From Methylobacterium terricola (lineage in GTDB: Bacteria > Pseudomonadota > Alphaproteobacteria > Rhizobiales > Beijerinckiaceae): a DNA stretch of 64,000 nucleotides. The notes beneath the pieces were generated by a model that was not told the DNA's origin, made no database searches, and saw only the letters and a list, made by a program, of their open reading frames with translations. Of the stretch, positions 1-8,433 are shown in pieces (position 1 is the stretch's first letter; each line of letters begins with the position of its first letter). Location of the stretch: assembly GCF_006151805.1 (NCBI RefSeq), contig NZ_VDDA01000009.1, forward strand, positions 124,001 to 188,000. Reading direction: 5' to 3'. The position numbers and the translations under genes are program-made.

Positions 1-1138
1 CCGCCGCGACCGTGCGACCCTCCCGGCCATAGGCCGCCAGGAAGCGGGCCGACCGTGGATCGCCCTGGACGATCGCCACCGCGTCGGCCCCCTCGGTCAG
101 CCCGAGGGACTTGATGGTGAGCCCGAACTGGTTCGACCAGAAGGCCGGCACCTCGGCGTAGGGACCGGCGGCCTCCGGCCCCGCCAGCATGGCGCGGGCG
201 GCGTGGGCGGCTTGCGCGACGGCGTTGCCCCAATGCTCCAGGGCGACCGGACGGTCGCCGTCGAGCGGGTGGGGGAAGCGCGCCACGTCGCCGGCCGCGA
301 AGATCGCGTCGTCGGGCCGGCCGGCCTCGTCGAGGGCGCGGCAGGCGCGGTCGCAGGACAGGCCGCCCTCGTCCGCGTCGAGGCCGGACCCGGCGAGCCA
401 GTCGGTGTTGCGCACAGCCCCGAGCGCCACCACGACGAGGTCGGCGGGAATCGTGCCGCCATCCGCGAGCCGGGCGCGCCGCACCCGGCCGTCCTCGCCC
501 TCGAGCCGCGTCACCTCGGTGCCGGTGCGCAGATCGATTCCCGCCCCCTCCATCCGCCCGGCGACGAAGCCGCCGATCACCTGGCCCAGGGCCCCGGCGA
601 GGGGCGAGGGCGCCGGATCGACCACCGTGACCGGCAGGCCGAGGGCGCGGATGCTGGACGCCGCCTCGCAGCCGAGGAAGCCGGCCCCCAGGATCAGCAC
701 CCGCTCCGGCCGGGCCGCCAGCGCGGCGGCGAGCGCCGCCGCGTCGTCGCGGCTGCGCAGGGTGTGGACGCCCGCCAGGGCCGCCGCGGCGGGCTCCGGC
801 CAGGGCCGGGCGCGGGCCCCGGTGGCGATCAGCAGGCGGTCGAAGGGCAGGCGTTCGCCCCCCGCCAGGAGGAGGACCCGCCCGGCGCGGTCGAGGCCGA
901 CGGCCGGCGTGCCGAGGCGCCATTCGGCCGCGAGGGTACCGACGCCCGGCAGGGTCGTGCGCTCCGGCGCGATCTCGCCGGTGAGGACGTGCTTCGACAG
1001 GGGCGGACGGTCGTAGGGCAGGTGGGGCTCGTCGCCGACGAGGACCAGCCGGCCCGAGAAGCCGCCGGCCCGCAGCGCTTCGGCGCCGCGCAACCCCGCG
1101 AGCGAGGCCCCTGCGACGACGATCGTCCCGTCCCTCAC
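1..1138 (-). CDS. FAD-dependent ferredoxin reductase, 3' end outside window
   Basis: Probable NAD(P)H:ferredoxin reductase of the rhodocoxin/putidaredoxin reductase family. It would pass electrons to the [3Fe-4S] ferredoxin encoded just upstream, usually for a cytochrome P450 or other oxygenase. The GTG start at 1138 overlaps the ferredoxin stop in a GTGA, so the two are translationally coupled. The N-terminus shows an FAD-binding segment (IVVAGASLAGLRGAEAL) and the family motif YDRPPLSK near residues 45-52. About 379 residues are visible; the family is usually about 400, so only a short C-terminal piece is missing beyond base 1. No P450 gene is in the window, so the final acceptor is unknown. 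Confidence 0.85.
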   Translation of the reverse strand, partial: MRDGTIVVAGASLAGLRGAEALRAGGFSGRLVLVGDEPHLPYDRPPLSKHVLTGEIAPERTTLPGVGTLAAEWRLGTPAVGLDRAGRVLLLAGGERLPFDRLLIATGARARPWPEPAAAALAGVHTLRSRDDAAALAAALAARPERVLILGAGFLGCEAASSIRALGLPVTVVDPAPSPLAGALGQVIGGFVAGRMEGAGIDLRTGTEVTRLEGEDGRVRRARLADGGTIPADLVVVALGAVRNTDWLAGSGLDADEGGLSCDRACRALDEAGRPDDAIFAAGDVARFPHPLDGDRPVALEHWGNAVAQAAHAARAMLAGPEAAGPYAEVPAFWSNQFGLTIKSLGLTEGADAVAIVQGDPRSARFLAAYGREGRTVAA

Positions 1139-1344
1139 GCCGTGCCCTCCGCGGCCGCGGGCTCGACCCGGATCGCCCGGACCGGGCAGGCCAGAACCGC
1201 CCGGTCGATCGCCGCGCGCTCCGCCTCCGGCGGGGCCGGGTCGTAGACCAGCATCTCGTCGCCCCGCAGCACGAAGCGCTCCGGCGCCGCGTAGCAGCAC
1301 TGGGCGTAGGCTTGGCAGCGATTCAGGTCGACGACGACGCGCAT
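1135..1344 (-). CDS. [3Fe-4S]-type ferredoxin, 69 aa
   Basis: Small electron carrier. Cys10, Cys16 and the Cys53-Pro pair give the three-ligand pattern of P450-associated [3Fe-4S] ferredoxins (C-x5-C ... C-P); Cys17 sits next to the second ligand. The length (69 aa) and acidic character fit the family. It is the first gene of a two-gene minus-strand unit, with its stop overlapping the reductase start. The natural redox partner outside this pair cannot be read from the window. Confidence 0.85.
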   Translation of the reverse strand: MRVVVDLNRCQAYAQCCYAAPERFVLRGDEMLVYDPAPPEAERAAIDRAVLACPVRAIRVEPAAAEGTA

Positions 1345-1651
1345 CCTCGGCTCCTCGGCGGTCGGTTCACGCGGAAGAACCGCAGCGGCACGGCCGGGTT
1401 CCGGCCGCGGCCGTCGGGCGCTGCTCTAGGTCTCTGATTTCACCACGTTTTCCGCGACGAACCCACCTCCGCCGCGTCGGACAACGCGCAAAGGGGACGA
1501 TGCCGCCGCAAAGGTCACAGGCGCCTGTTGAGTCTAACACAGCGCCTTCCGATGGGAAATCGATTTCTACCCACGGATAATCCTTGCATTTTTGGGTAAC
1601 ACTAACCTAAGGATGTTAAACCGATTTGCAATGACCGCAGAGCGTGCCGGC
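1345..1651. other. Intergenic region, divergent promoters
   Basis: About 300 bp between the ferredoxin start and the MucR start. It is clearly AT-richer from about 1545 to 1640 than the surrounding DNA, as expected for a promoter region and for MucR-type binding sites (family knowledge: MucR binds AT-rich DNA and often its own promoter). No clear -35/-10 pair or hairpin was identified. Confidence 0.5.
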
Positions 1652-2218
1652 ATGGACGAGACCGCAGACCCTCACGACCAGATCGTTACGTTAACGGCGG
1701 ATATCATTTCTGCCTATGTCAGCAGCAATCATTTGCAAAGCGCCGAGCTGCCGAAGCTGATCGCCGATGTGTACGCTGCATTGAACGACATGGCGCAGGG
1801 CGGAAAATCCGCCCCGGAGCCAGTCCATCCGAAGGCGACGCCGGGGGAGATCCGCCGCTCGATCACCCACGACTTCCTGATCAGCTTCGAGGACGGCAAG
1901 TCATACAAGACCCTGCGCCGCCACCTCACCTTGCGCGGCCTGACGCCGGAAGCCTATCGCCAGAAGTGGGGCCTGCCCCACGATTATCCGATGACCTCGG
2001 CGAGCTATTCCGAGCAGCGCTCCGAGCTGGCACGCTCCCTCGGCCTCGGCCAGCAGCGCCGCCGCAGCGCCGTGCGGCTCGAGGCGGAGAGCGCGGACGA
2101 AACCGGCGATGCGGGCGAGATCGTCGCCCCGCCCGCTCCCGAGCCGGAGGCCGGGCCCACCCCGGCGCCCGAGAGCGGGGGCGAGGGCAAGCCCCGGCGC
2201 GGCCGGCGCAGCACCTGA
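1652..2218 (+). CDS. mucR: MucR/Ros-family transcriptional regulator lacking canonical zinc ligands
   Basis: DNA-binding regulator of the Ros/MucR family, which controls exopolysaccharide, motility and cell-cycle genes in alphaproteobacteria. It has the family core from LTADIISAYVSSN through RRHLTLRGLTPEAY to KWGLPHDYP, followed by a Pro/Glu-rich tail. The Cys2His2 zinc-finger positions are mostly replaced: the first finger strand reads FLISFEDGKSYKTLRRHL, with no Cys and only one of the two His. Family members of this sort are known in mesorhizobia and fold without zinc. The start is uncertain: ATG 1652 gives the usual N-terminal length (188 aa); ATG 1631, ATG 1613 and TTG 1592 are in frame. 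Confidence 0.85.
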   Translation: MDETADPHDQIVTLTADIISAYVSSNHLQSAELPKLIADVYAALNDMAQGGKSAPEPVHPKATPGEIRRSITHDFLISFEDGKSYKTLRRHLTLRGLTPEAYRQKWGLPHDYPMTSASYSEQRSELARSLGLGQQRRRSAVRLEAESADETGDAGEIVAPPAPEPEAGPTPAPESGGEGKPRRGRRST

Positions 2219-2231
2219 GCAAGGCCGCGAC

Positions 2232-3866
2232 TCAGGCCCGCGCCAGCGCCGCGAAAGCCCGGGCGACCGCGACGGCGCCCGGATCCTCCACCCCGGCGAG
2301 GTCGGCGGCGGCGAGGTAGCTCGACCGGCCGGTCGCGGCCCGGGTCATCCGGGCGGTGGCGGCGGCGCCCGCTTCGGCCGCCCGCGCCGCCGCGGCGAGG
2401 CCGCCGGTGGGCAGGGCCTGGAGCGCCGGCACCAGGGCGTCGAGCAGGGTGCGGTCGCCGGGACGCGCCCCGCCATGGGCCTGGAGCCGCACCACCCCGG
2501 CCTCGAGCGCCGCCGGCCAGCCCTTCCCTTGAGCGAGGCCGGAACCGGTCGCCTCGGCGAAGATCGCCATCAGGACCCCGCTCGATCCGCCGGCCACGCG
2601 GGCGAGGCGGTCGGCAAGGGCGCGGCACAGGGCGGCGGGCTCGGCCTGGGGCAGCCGGTCGCGCTCGGCGAGCACGGCGCGCGCCGCCGACGCGAAGGTG
2701 GTGCCGGTATCGCCGTCCCCGACCCGGGCGTCGAGGGCGTTGAGCTCGGCTTCCGCCGCGATCAAGCCGCCACAGAGGGCGTCGAGCGCGGCAGCCACCG
2801 CAGGATCGTGCGAGGGCGCCGGCGCCGGGCCCCGGTCGAGACGGTCGGGCAGGGGCCGCGTCGCCGCCGGGGCCGCGACGGGCACCGCTTGCGGCCAGGC
2901 CGGCACCTCGGTCGGGGCGGTGAGCGCGCGCTCCATCGCCGCGTCGAGGGGCATCAGCGACAGGGAGGCGCCGTGCATGTCGAGGGCCGTCATCGCGGCG
3001 GCCGGGCCGAGGAGCAGGCGCACCCGCGCGCCGAGCGGCGTCGCCAGCACCGCCCCCGTCAGCACCTGCATCTCCAGGGCCGTGGTGCCGCCGAGGTTGT
3101 TGACCAGGAGGGCGAGCGGTCCGTCCTGCGGCAGGGCCCCGGCGAGGCGCGCCGTCATCAGGCGGGCGAGGTCGCCGGCCGGCGGCAGGGCGATGCGCTC
3201 GATGCCGGGCTCGCCGTGGATGCCGAGGCCGAGCTCGGCCTCCCCCGGGGCGAGCCGGGCTTCCGCCGCCCCGCCCGGCATCGTGCAGCCCGAGACCGCG
3301 ATGCCGAGCGACCTCACCCCGGCGGCGGCGGCCCGCGCCGCCTGCGCCACCTCGGCGAGGGGGCGCCCGCTCTCCGCCGCGAAGCCCGCCGCCTTGTGCA
3401 CCAGAAGCGTGCCGGCGATGCCGCGAGGCTGCGCCGCCCCGGGAATCGCGACGTCGTCGGCCACCGTCACCGTCTCGACCGCGAGCCCGCGGGCCCGGGC
3501 CCGCTCGGCCGCGAGCCCGAAATTCAGCCGGTCGCCGGCATAGTTCTTGATGATCAGGAGGCAGCCGGCTGGCCCGGTCACCGCCAGGATGCCGGCCAGC
3601 ACCGCGTCGACGGAGGGCGAGGCGAAGACGTCGCCGCAGACGGCCGCCGTGAGCAGGCCCGGCCCGACGAAGCCCGCATGGGCCGGCTCGTGGCCCGAGC
3701 CGCCGCCCGAGACCACCGCGACCCGGTCGGCCCGCCAATCGGCCCGCAGCACGACCCGGATCGACGGGTCCCCGTCGAGGCGGGCGAGCCGCCCGCCGCT
3801 GCCGGCGACGAGGCCGTCCACCGCCTCCGCCACCAGGGCGGCGCGGTCGTTGATGAAGTGGGCCAT
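2232..3866 (-). CDS. ATP-dependent dihydroxyacetone kinase, DhaK-DhaL fusion
   Basis: Phosphorylates dihydroxyacetone (or related trioses) in the cytoplasm. The 544-aa protein joins a DhaK domain (about residues 1-325) to a DhaL domain (about 355-544), the architecture of ATP-dependent single-chain kinases as opposed to PTS-dependent DhaKLM. DhaK shows GGGSGHEPAHAG and the substrate-binding His217 in GLGIHGEPG. DhaL shows the metal/nucleotide loop DARVGDGDTGTT. ATG 3866 was chosen because GGGGAGGA lies five bases upstream; an in-frame extension to 3956 lacks homology. It is convergent with mucR, 13 bp apart, with no hairpin between them. Confidence 0.9.
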   Translation of the reverse strand: MAHFINDRAALVAEAVDGLVAGSGGRLARLDGDPSIRVVLRADWRADRVAVVSGGGSGHEPAHAGFVGPGLLTAAVCGDVFASPSVDAVLAGILAVTGPAGCLLIIKNYAGDRLNFGLAAERARARGLAVETVTVADDVAIPGAAQPRGIAGTLLVHKAAGFAAESGRPLAEVAQAARAAAAGVRSLGIAVSGCTMPGGAAEARLAPGEAELGLGIHGEPGIERIALPPAGDLARLMTARLAGALPQDGPLALLVNNLGGTTALEMQVLTGAVLATPLGARVRLLLGPAAAMTALDMHGASLSLMPLDAAMERALTAPTEVPAWPQAVPVAAPAATRPLPDRLDRGPAPAPSHDPAVAAALDALCGGLIAAEAELNALDARVGDGDTGTTFASAARAVLAERDRLPQAEPAALCRALADRLARVAGGSSGVLMAIFAEATGSGLAQGKGWPAALEAGVVRLQAHGGARPGDRTLLDALVPALQALPTGGLAAAARAAEAGAAATARMTRAATGRSSYLAAADLAGVEDPGAVAVARAFAALARA

Positions 3867-4138
3867 CCGATCCTCCCCTGGCACGGAGCCGCCCCGGGTC
3901 ATGCCGCGATCGGCCGTGCCGGATCGATCCTGCCAAACGCGCGGACGGACCGCCATCGCGGGCGGCGCCTGCCCCTATGGACGGCTTTGCCGAATCGCCC
4001 GCGTTCGGCAATAAGACGCGACTCTCCCCGTCGGGCAGGTCGCACCGAATCGCCAGATCCGCCGGGGCCGTGTCGCAGCGGCGCCGAGCCGACCCGTCCC
4101 GATCGATGCCCGCCCCTGGTGAACCCGCCGCCACGCCG

Positions 4139-6280
4139 ATGACCGACCCCCTCCCGTTCCTGGCCGGCGGCGGCCGCGCGGCCGAGATGATCCGCGCGCG
4201 CGACTGGTCCGGCCACCCGCTCGGGGGCCCGGAGACGTGGCCCGAGGCCCTGCGCACGGCGCTCTCCCTGGTGCTGAACTCGCCCGAGAGCATGATCCTG
4301 GCCTGGGGGCCGGAGCTGCATTTCTTCTTCAACGAGACCTATTTCCCGCTGCTCGGCCCCCGCCTCGGCTGGGCGATGGGCGAGCGCTTCGACAAGGTCT
4401 GGGCCGACGGCTGGGAGCAGGCGAAGCCGATCATCGACGACGCCCTGGCGGGGCGCAGCCGGCGCTTCGTCGACCTGCCGTGGAAGCTCGGCACCGACCG
4501 GGGCGAGGCCGAGACCTGGTGGACCTTCTCCTATTCGCGAGTCCTCGATGGCGCGGGCCACGTCGCCGGCCTGTTCATCCTGACCAACGAGACCACCGCC
4601 CAGGTGACCGCGACCCGGCTCCTGCGCGAGAGCGAGGCGGTGGCGCGCGAGAACATCCAGCGGGTCCAGCTCGCCCTCTCGGCCGGGGCGATCATCGGCA
4701 CCTGGTTCTGGGACTTGCCGACCGACCGCTTCACCGTCGACGAGGCCTTCGCCCGCAGCTTCGGCCTCGATCCGGCACTCGGCCGCGAGGGCCTGAACCT
4801 GGAGCAGGTGATCGAGACGGTGCATCCCGACGACCGGGCCGGCCTGATCGCGGCGATCGACGCGGTGGTGATCCGCGGCGGCGCCTACGCGCATCAGTAC
4901 CGGACCCGGCGAGCCGATGGGAACTACTACTGGCTCGAAGCGAACGGGCGGGTCGACCACGCGCCGGACGGCACCCCGCTGAGCTTCCCCGGCGTCCTGA
5001 TCGACGTCGAGGAGCGCCGCGCCGTCGAGGCCGAGCGCGACCGCGCCACCACGATGCTGCGGGCGCTGACCGAGACGCTGGAGCAGCAGGTGGCCGAGCG
5101 CACCGCCGAGCTGATGCGGGCCGAGGAGGCCCTGCGCCAGTCGCAGAAGATGGAGGCGGTGGGCCAACTCACCGGCGGCCTCGCCCACGACTTCAACAAC
5201 CTGCTCGCCGGCATCTCCGGCTCGCTTGAGCTGATGCAGACCCGCATCGGCCAGGGCCGGCTCAAGGACGTCGACCGCTATGTCAACGCCGCGCAGGGCG
5301 CGGCGAAGCGCGCCGCGGCGTTGACGCATCGGCTGCTCGCCTTCTCGCGCCGCCAGACGCTCGACCCGCGCCCGACCGACGTCAACCACCTCGTCGCCGG
5401 GATGGAGGAGCTGATTCGGCGCAGCGTCGGCCCGGCGAACGAGATCGCCGTGGAGGGATCCTCCGACCTCTGGACCGTGCTGGTCGATCCGCCCCAGCTC
5501 GAGAACGCGCTGCTCAACCTCTGTCTCAACGCCCGCGACGCGATGCCCGACGGCGGCCGCATCGCCATCGCGACCGGGAACCTCGTCCTCGACGCGGCGG
5601 CGGCCCGGGACCACGGGATCCCGCCCGGCGAGTACCTGTCGCTCGGCGTGACCGACAGCGGTAGCGGGATGGCGCCCGAGGTGATCCAGCGTGCCTTCGA
5701 CCCGTTCTTCACCACCAAGCCCTTAGGACAAGGCACGGGCCTCGGCCTGTCGATGATCTACGGCTTCACCCAGCAATCGGGCGGGCAGGTGCGGATCGCC
5801 TCGGCGGTCGGGCGCGGCACCACGGTGCGGCTGCTCCTGCCGCGCCACTACGGCGCCTCCGAGGCCGAGGCGGAGCAGGCGCGCCCCGCCGACGCGCCCC
5901 GGGCCGAGCAGGGCGAGACCGTGCTGATCGTCGACGACGAGCCGACCGTGCGGATGCTGGTGACCGAGGTGCTGGAAGACCTGGGCTACACCGCGATCGA
6001 GGCGGTGGACGGCGCGGCCGGCCTCAGGGTGCTGCAATCCGACGCGCGCATCGACCTCGTCGTCACCGATGTCGGCCTGCCCGGAGGGATGAACGGCCGC
6101 CAGATGGCGGATGCCGGCCGGGTGCGGCGGCCGGGCCTCAAGGTGCTGTTCATCACCGGCTACGCCGAGACCGCGGCGCTCGGCTCCGGCCAGCTCGAGC
6201 CCGGCACCGCGGTGCTGACCAAGCCCTTCGTGGTCGAGGCCCTGGCGCTGCGGATCCGCGAGATGATCGGCCGGGCCTGA
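4139..6280 (+). CDS. Hybrid sensor histidine kinase, PAS domains plus C-terminal receiver
   Basis: Soluble sensor kinase of 713 aa. Order: an N-terminal PAS/GAF-like sensor (about 15-160), a second PAS (about 180-300, with GTWFWDLPTDRF and the following WLEANGRVDH), a short coiled coil, then HisKA with phospho-acceptor His350 in GGLAHDFNNLLAG, HATPase (N-box LLNLCLNARDAMPDGG, G-box GSGMAP, GQGTGLGLSM), and a receiver (about 590-710) with VLIVDDEP, phospho-Asp644 in TDVGLPGGMNG and KPF. No membrane segment, so it senses a cytoplasmic cue. No separate response regulator is adjacent. The start is ambiguous: ATG 4106 would add 11 residues. Confidence 0.85.
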   Translation: MTDPLPFLAGGGRAAEMIRARDWSGHPLGGPETWPEALRTALSLVLNSPESMILAWGPELHFFFNETYFPLLGPRLGWAMGERFDKVWADGWEQAKPIIDDALAGRSRRFVDLPWKLGTDRGEAETWWTFSYSRVLDGAGHVAGLFILTNETTAQVTATRLLRESEAVARENIQRVQLALSAGAIIGTWFWDLPTDRFTVDEAFARSFGLDPALGREGLNLEQVIETVHPDDRAGLIAAIDAVVIRGGAYAHQYRTRRADGNYYWLEANGRVDHAPDGTPLSFPGVLIDVEERRAVEAERDRATTMLRALTETLEQQVAERTAELMRAEEALRQSQKMEAVGQLTGGLAHDFNNLLAGISGSLELMQTRIGQGRLKDVDRYVNAAQGAAKRAAALTHRLLAFSRRQTLDPRPTDVNHLVAGMEELIRRSVGPANEIAVEGSSDLWTVLVDPPQLENALLNLCLNARDAMPDGGRIAIATGNLVLDAAAARDHGIPPGEYLSLGVTDSGSGMAPEVIQRAFDPFFTTKPLGQGTGLGLSMIYGFTQQSGGQVRIASAVGRGTTVRLLLPRHYGASEAEAEQARPADAPRAEQGETVLIVDDEPTVRMLVTEVLEDLGYTAIEAVDGAAGLRVLQSDARIDLVVTDVGLPGGMNGRQMADAGRVRRPGLKVLFITGYAETAALGSGQLEPGTAVLTKPFVVEALALRIREMIGRA

Positions 6281-6389
6281 GGCGGGACGGGAATGCGGCG
6301 TTCGGACGCGGGATTAGCCGATGTCACGTCGCGTTAAATCCCGTCGTGCTCAATTGATGGGACGCCCAAAAGTGTCCTGAGTCATCCCC

Positions 6390-8348
6390 ATGTTCGCCAC
6401 CGCGCGCCACTCCAGCACCGCCGCCAAGCTGGACGCCATCGAGCGCTCCCAGGCCGTCGTCGCCTTCGACCTGGACGGGATCCTGATCGAGGCGAACGAG
6501 AATTTCCTGAGGCTGATGGGCTACGACCTCGCGGAGGTGCGCGGCCGTCACCACCGCCTGTTCGTCGACCGTGCCGAGGCGGCGGATCCCGCCTACGAGG
6601 CGTTCTGGAACACCCTGCGCCGAGGCGAGATCCACAGCGCCGAGTTCCGGCGCCTGGCCAAGGGCGGGCGCGAGGTCTGGATCCGCGCCAGCTACAACCC
6701 GGTGCTCGACGCCCGCGGCCGGCCGGTCCGGATCGTGAAGTTCGCCCTCGACATCACCGCCGAGAAGCAGGCGGCGACCGATGCCGCCGGCCAGATCACG
6801 GCGATCAACCGCTCGCAGGCGGTGATCCACTTCGCCCCCGACGGGACGATCCTCGACGCCAACCCGCATTTCCTCGCCGCGATGGGCTACGGCCTCGACG
6901 AGATCGCCGGTCGCCACCACCGGATGTTCGTCACCGCGGACGAGGCCGAGGCGCCGGATTACCGCGACTTCTGGGCTCGGCTCGCCCGCGGCCAGTACCA
7001 TGCGGGCGAGTTCAAGCGCCGGGGCAAGGCGGGCAACGAGGTCTGGATCCAGGCGACGTACAACCCGATCCTCGACGCGGCCGGCCGCACCCTGAAGATC
7101 GTCAAGTACGCCACCGACATCACCGCCGCCAAGCAGCACGCGGCCGACACCGCCGGCAAGATCGACGCGGCGCTGCGCTCGCAGGCGGTGATCGAGTTCG
7201 ACATGGACGGCGTCATCCTCGATGCCAACGGCCATTTCCTGAAGGCGATGGGCTACGGCCTCGACGAGGTCGTCGGTCGCCACCACCGGATGTTCGTCAC
7301 CCCCGATCAGGCCGAGAGCCGGAGCTACGCCGAGTTCTGGGAGGGGTTGCGGGCCGGGCGCTACTCCGCGGCGGTCTACCAGCGCCTCGGCAAGGGCGGC
7401 CGGGAGGTGTGGATCCAGGCGACCTACAATCCCGTGCTCGACCTCAACGGCCGCCCCTGCAAGGTGATCAAGTTCGCCACCGACGTCACCCACAGCATGA
7501 ATGTGCGGTCCCGGGCGATCGCCGCGGCCGAGACGACCCTGACCCGGGTCCAGGCGGTGGCGACGGCCTCCGAGGACCTGCACCGCACCTCGACGGCGAT
7601 CGCCGACCGCATGGGACAGTCGCGCGAGGCGGTCGAGGCGATCCAGGAGCGAATGGGATGGGCGGGCAAGGCCACGGCGCGCCTCGACGAGGCCGCCCAG
7701 TCGATGAACGGCGTGGTCGAGGCGATCACCGCCATCGCCGAGCAGATCAACCTCCTGGCGCTGAACGCGACGATCGAGGCGGCGCGCGCCGGCGCGGCGG
7801 GCCGCGGCTTCGCGGTCGTGGCGGCCGAGGTGAAGAACCTCGCCGGCCAGGCCCAGGCGGCGACGAGCCGGATCTCGGGCGAGATCGGCGCGATGCAGGC
7901 GGTGTCGCGCGAGGTCGCCGAGGCCCTGGGCTCGATCAGCGGCGCGGTCGATGCCGTGCAGGGCTTCATCGCCGAGACGACCGTCGCGAGCGAGCGCCAG
8001 CGCAGCACGAGCGGCGACGTCAGCACCAACGTCCAGGTCACCGCGGCGGGTGTCGCCGACATCGCCGGCAACCTCGACGAATGGCTGGTCGGCCTGGAGG
8101 AGCGGCGGATCCAGGACCGGGTCCGCACCTCGCTGCCCGCCCGGATCGTGCTACCGGACGGGGCGGGCCCGGTCGGGTCGATGGGGTGCGTCGTCCTCAA
8201 CCTCTCGGCCTCGGGCGCCAAGATCGCGCTCGAGCGGCCGGTGCGGCTCCCCACCCGCCTCGTGCTGCAGGTCGAGGACAAGCCGGCGCGCCCCTGCGAG
8301 GTGGTGCGACAGCACGGCTGCGAGGTCGGCCTGCGCTTCGTGGAGTGA
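6390..8348 (+). CDS. Soluble methyl-accepting chemotaxis protein with three PAS domains and a C-terminal PilZ domain
   Basis: Cytoplasmic chemoreceptor-like protein of 652 aa without a membrane segment. Three tandem PAS domains of about 122 residues each (about 15-140, 140-262, 262-385) are near copies; each carries a GRHHR(L/M)FV motif and an EVWI(R/Q)A(S/T)YNP(V/I)LD motif. The MCP signalling region (about 390-560) has the hairpin tip around EQINLLALNATIEAARAGAA. The last 80 residues form a PilZ domain with RIQDR and NLSASGAKI, matching the RxxxR...(D/N)xSxxG c-di-GMP signature. So PAS ligand, CheA/CheW coupling and c-di-GMP may be integrated in one protein. A perfect 11-bp hairpin follows the stop. 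Confidence 0.88.
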   Translation: MFATARHSSTAAKLDAIERSQAVVAFDLDGILIEANENFLRLMGYDLAEVRGRHHRLFVDRAEAADPAYEAFWNTLRRGEIHSAEFRRLAKGGREVWIRASYNPVLDARGRPVRIVKFALDITAEKQAATDAAGQITAINRSQAVIHFAPDGTILDANPHFLAAMGYGLDEIAGRHHRMFVTADEAEAPDYRDFWARLARGQYHAGEFKRRGKAGNEVWIQATYNPILDAAGRTLKIVKYATDITAAKQHAADTAGKIDAALRSQAVIEFDMDGVILDANGHFLKAMGYGLDEVVGRHHRMFVTPDQAESRSYAEFWEGLRAGRYSAAVYQRLGKGGREVWIQATYNPVLDLNGRPCKVIKFATDVTHSMNVRSRAIAAAETTLTRVQAVATASEDLHRTSTAIADRMGQSREAVEAIQERMGWAGKATARLDEAAQSMNGVVEAITAIAEQINLLALNATIEAARAGAAGRGFAVVAAEVKNLAGQAQAATSRISGEIGAMQAVSREVAEALGSISGAVDAVQGFIAETTVASERQRSTSGDVSTNVQVTAAGVADIAGNLDEWLVGLEERRIQDRVRTSLPARIVLPDGAGPVGSMGCVVLNLSASGAKIALERPVRLPTRLVLQVEDKPARPCEVVRQHGCEVGLRFVE

Positions 8349-8357
8349 GGCCGCCGC

Positions 8358-8380
8358 GATGCTTTCCACTGGAAAGCATC
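8358..8380 (+). terminator. Hairpin downstream of the PAS-MCP-PilZ gene
   Basis: An 11-bp perfect stem (GATGCTTTCCA paired with TGGAAAGCATC around a single C) ten bases after the stop. There is no long T-run, but position and symmetry fit a terminator for the plus-strand gene. Confidence 0.6.
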
Positions 8381-8433
8381 TGATTAGCCGGCTTATCGAA
8401 GCGTCTGCCGGGGTGTGCGGGGCTGACGACCCC

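Noticed and set aside
2005..4332. Long open frame on the minus strand across the dihydroxyacetone kinase gene
   Set aside because: Arg/Gly/Pro-rich translation typical of an out-of-frame shadow in GC-rich DNA; the kinase frame has full-length homology.
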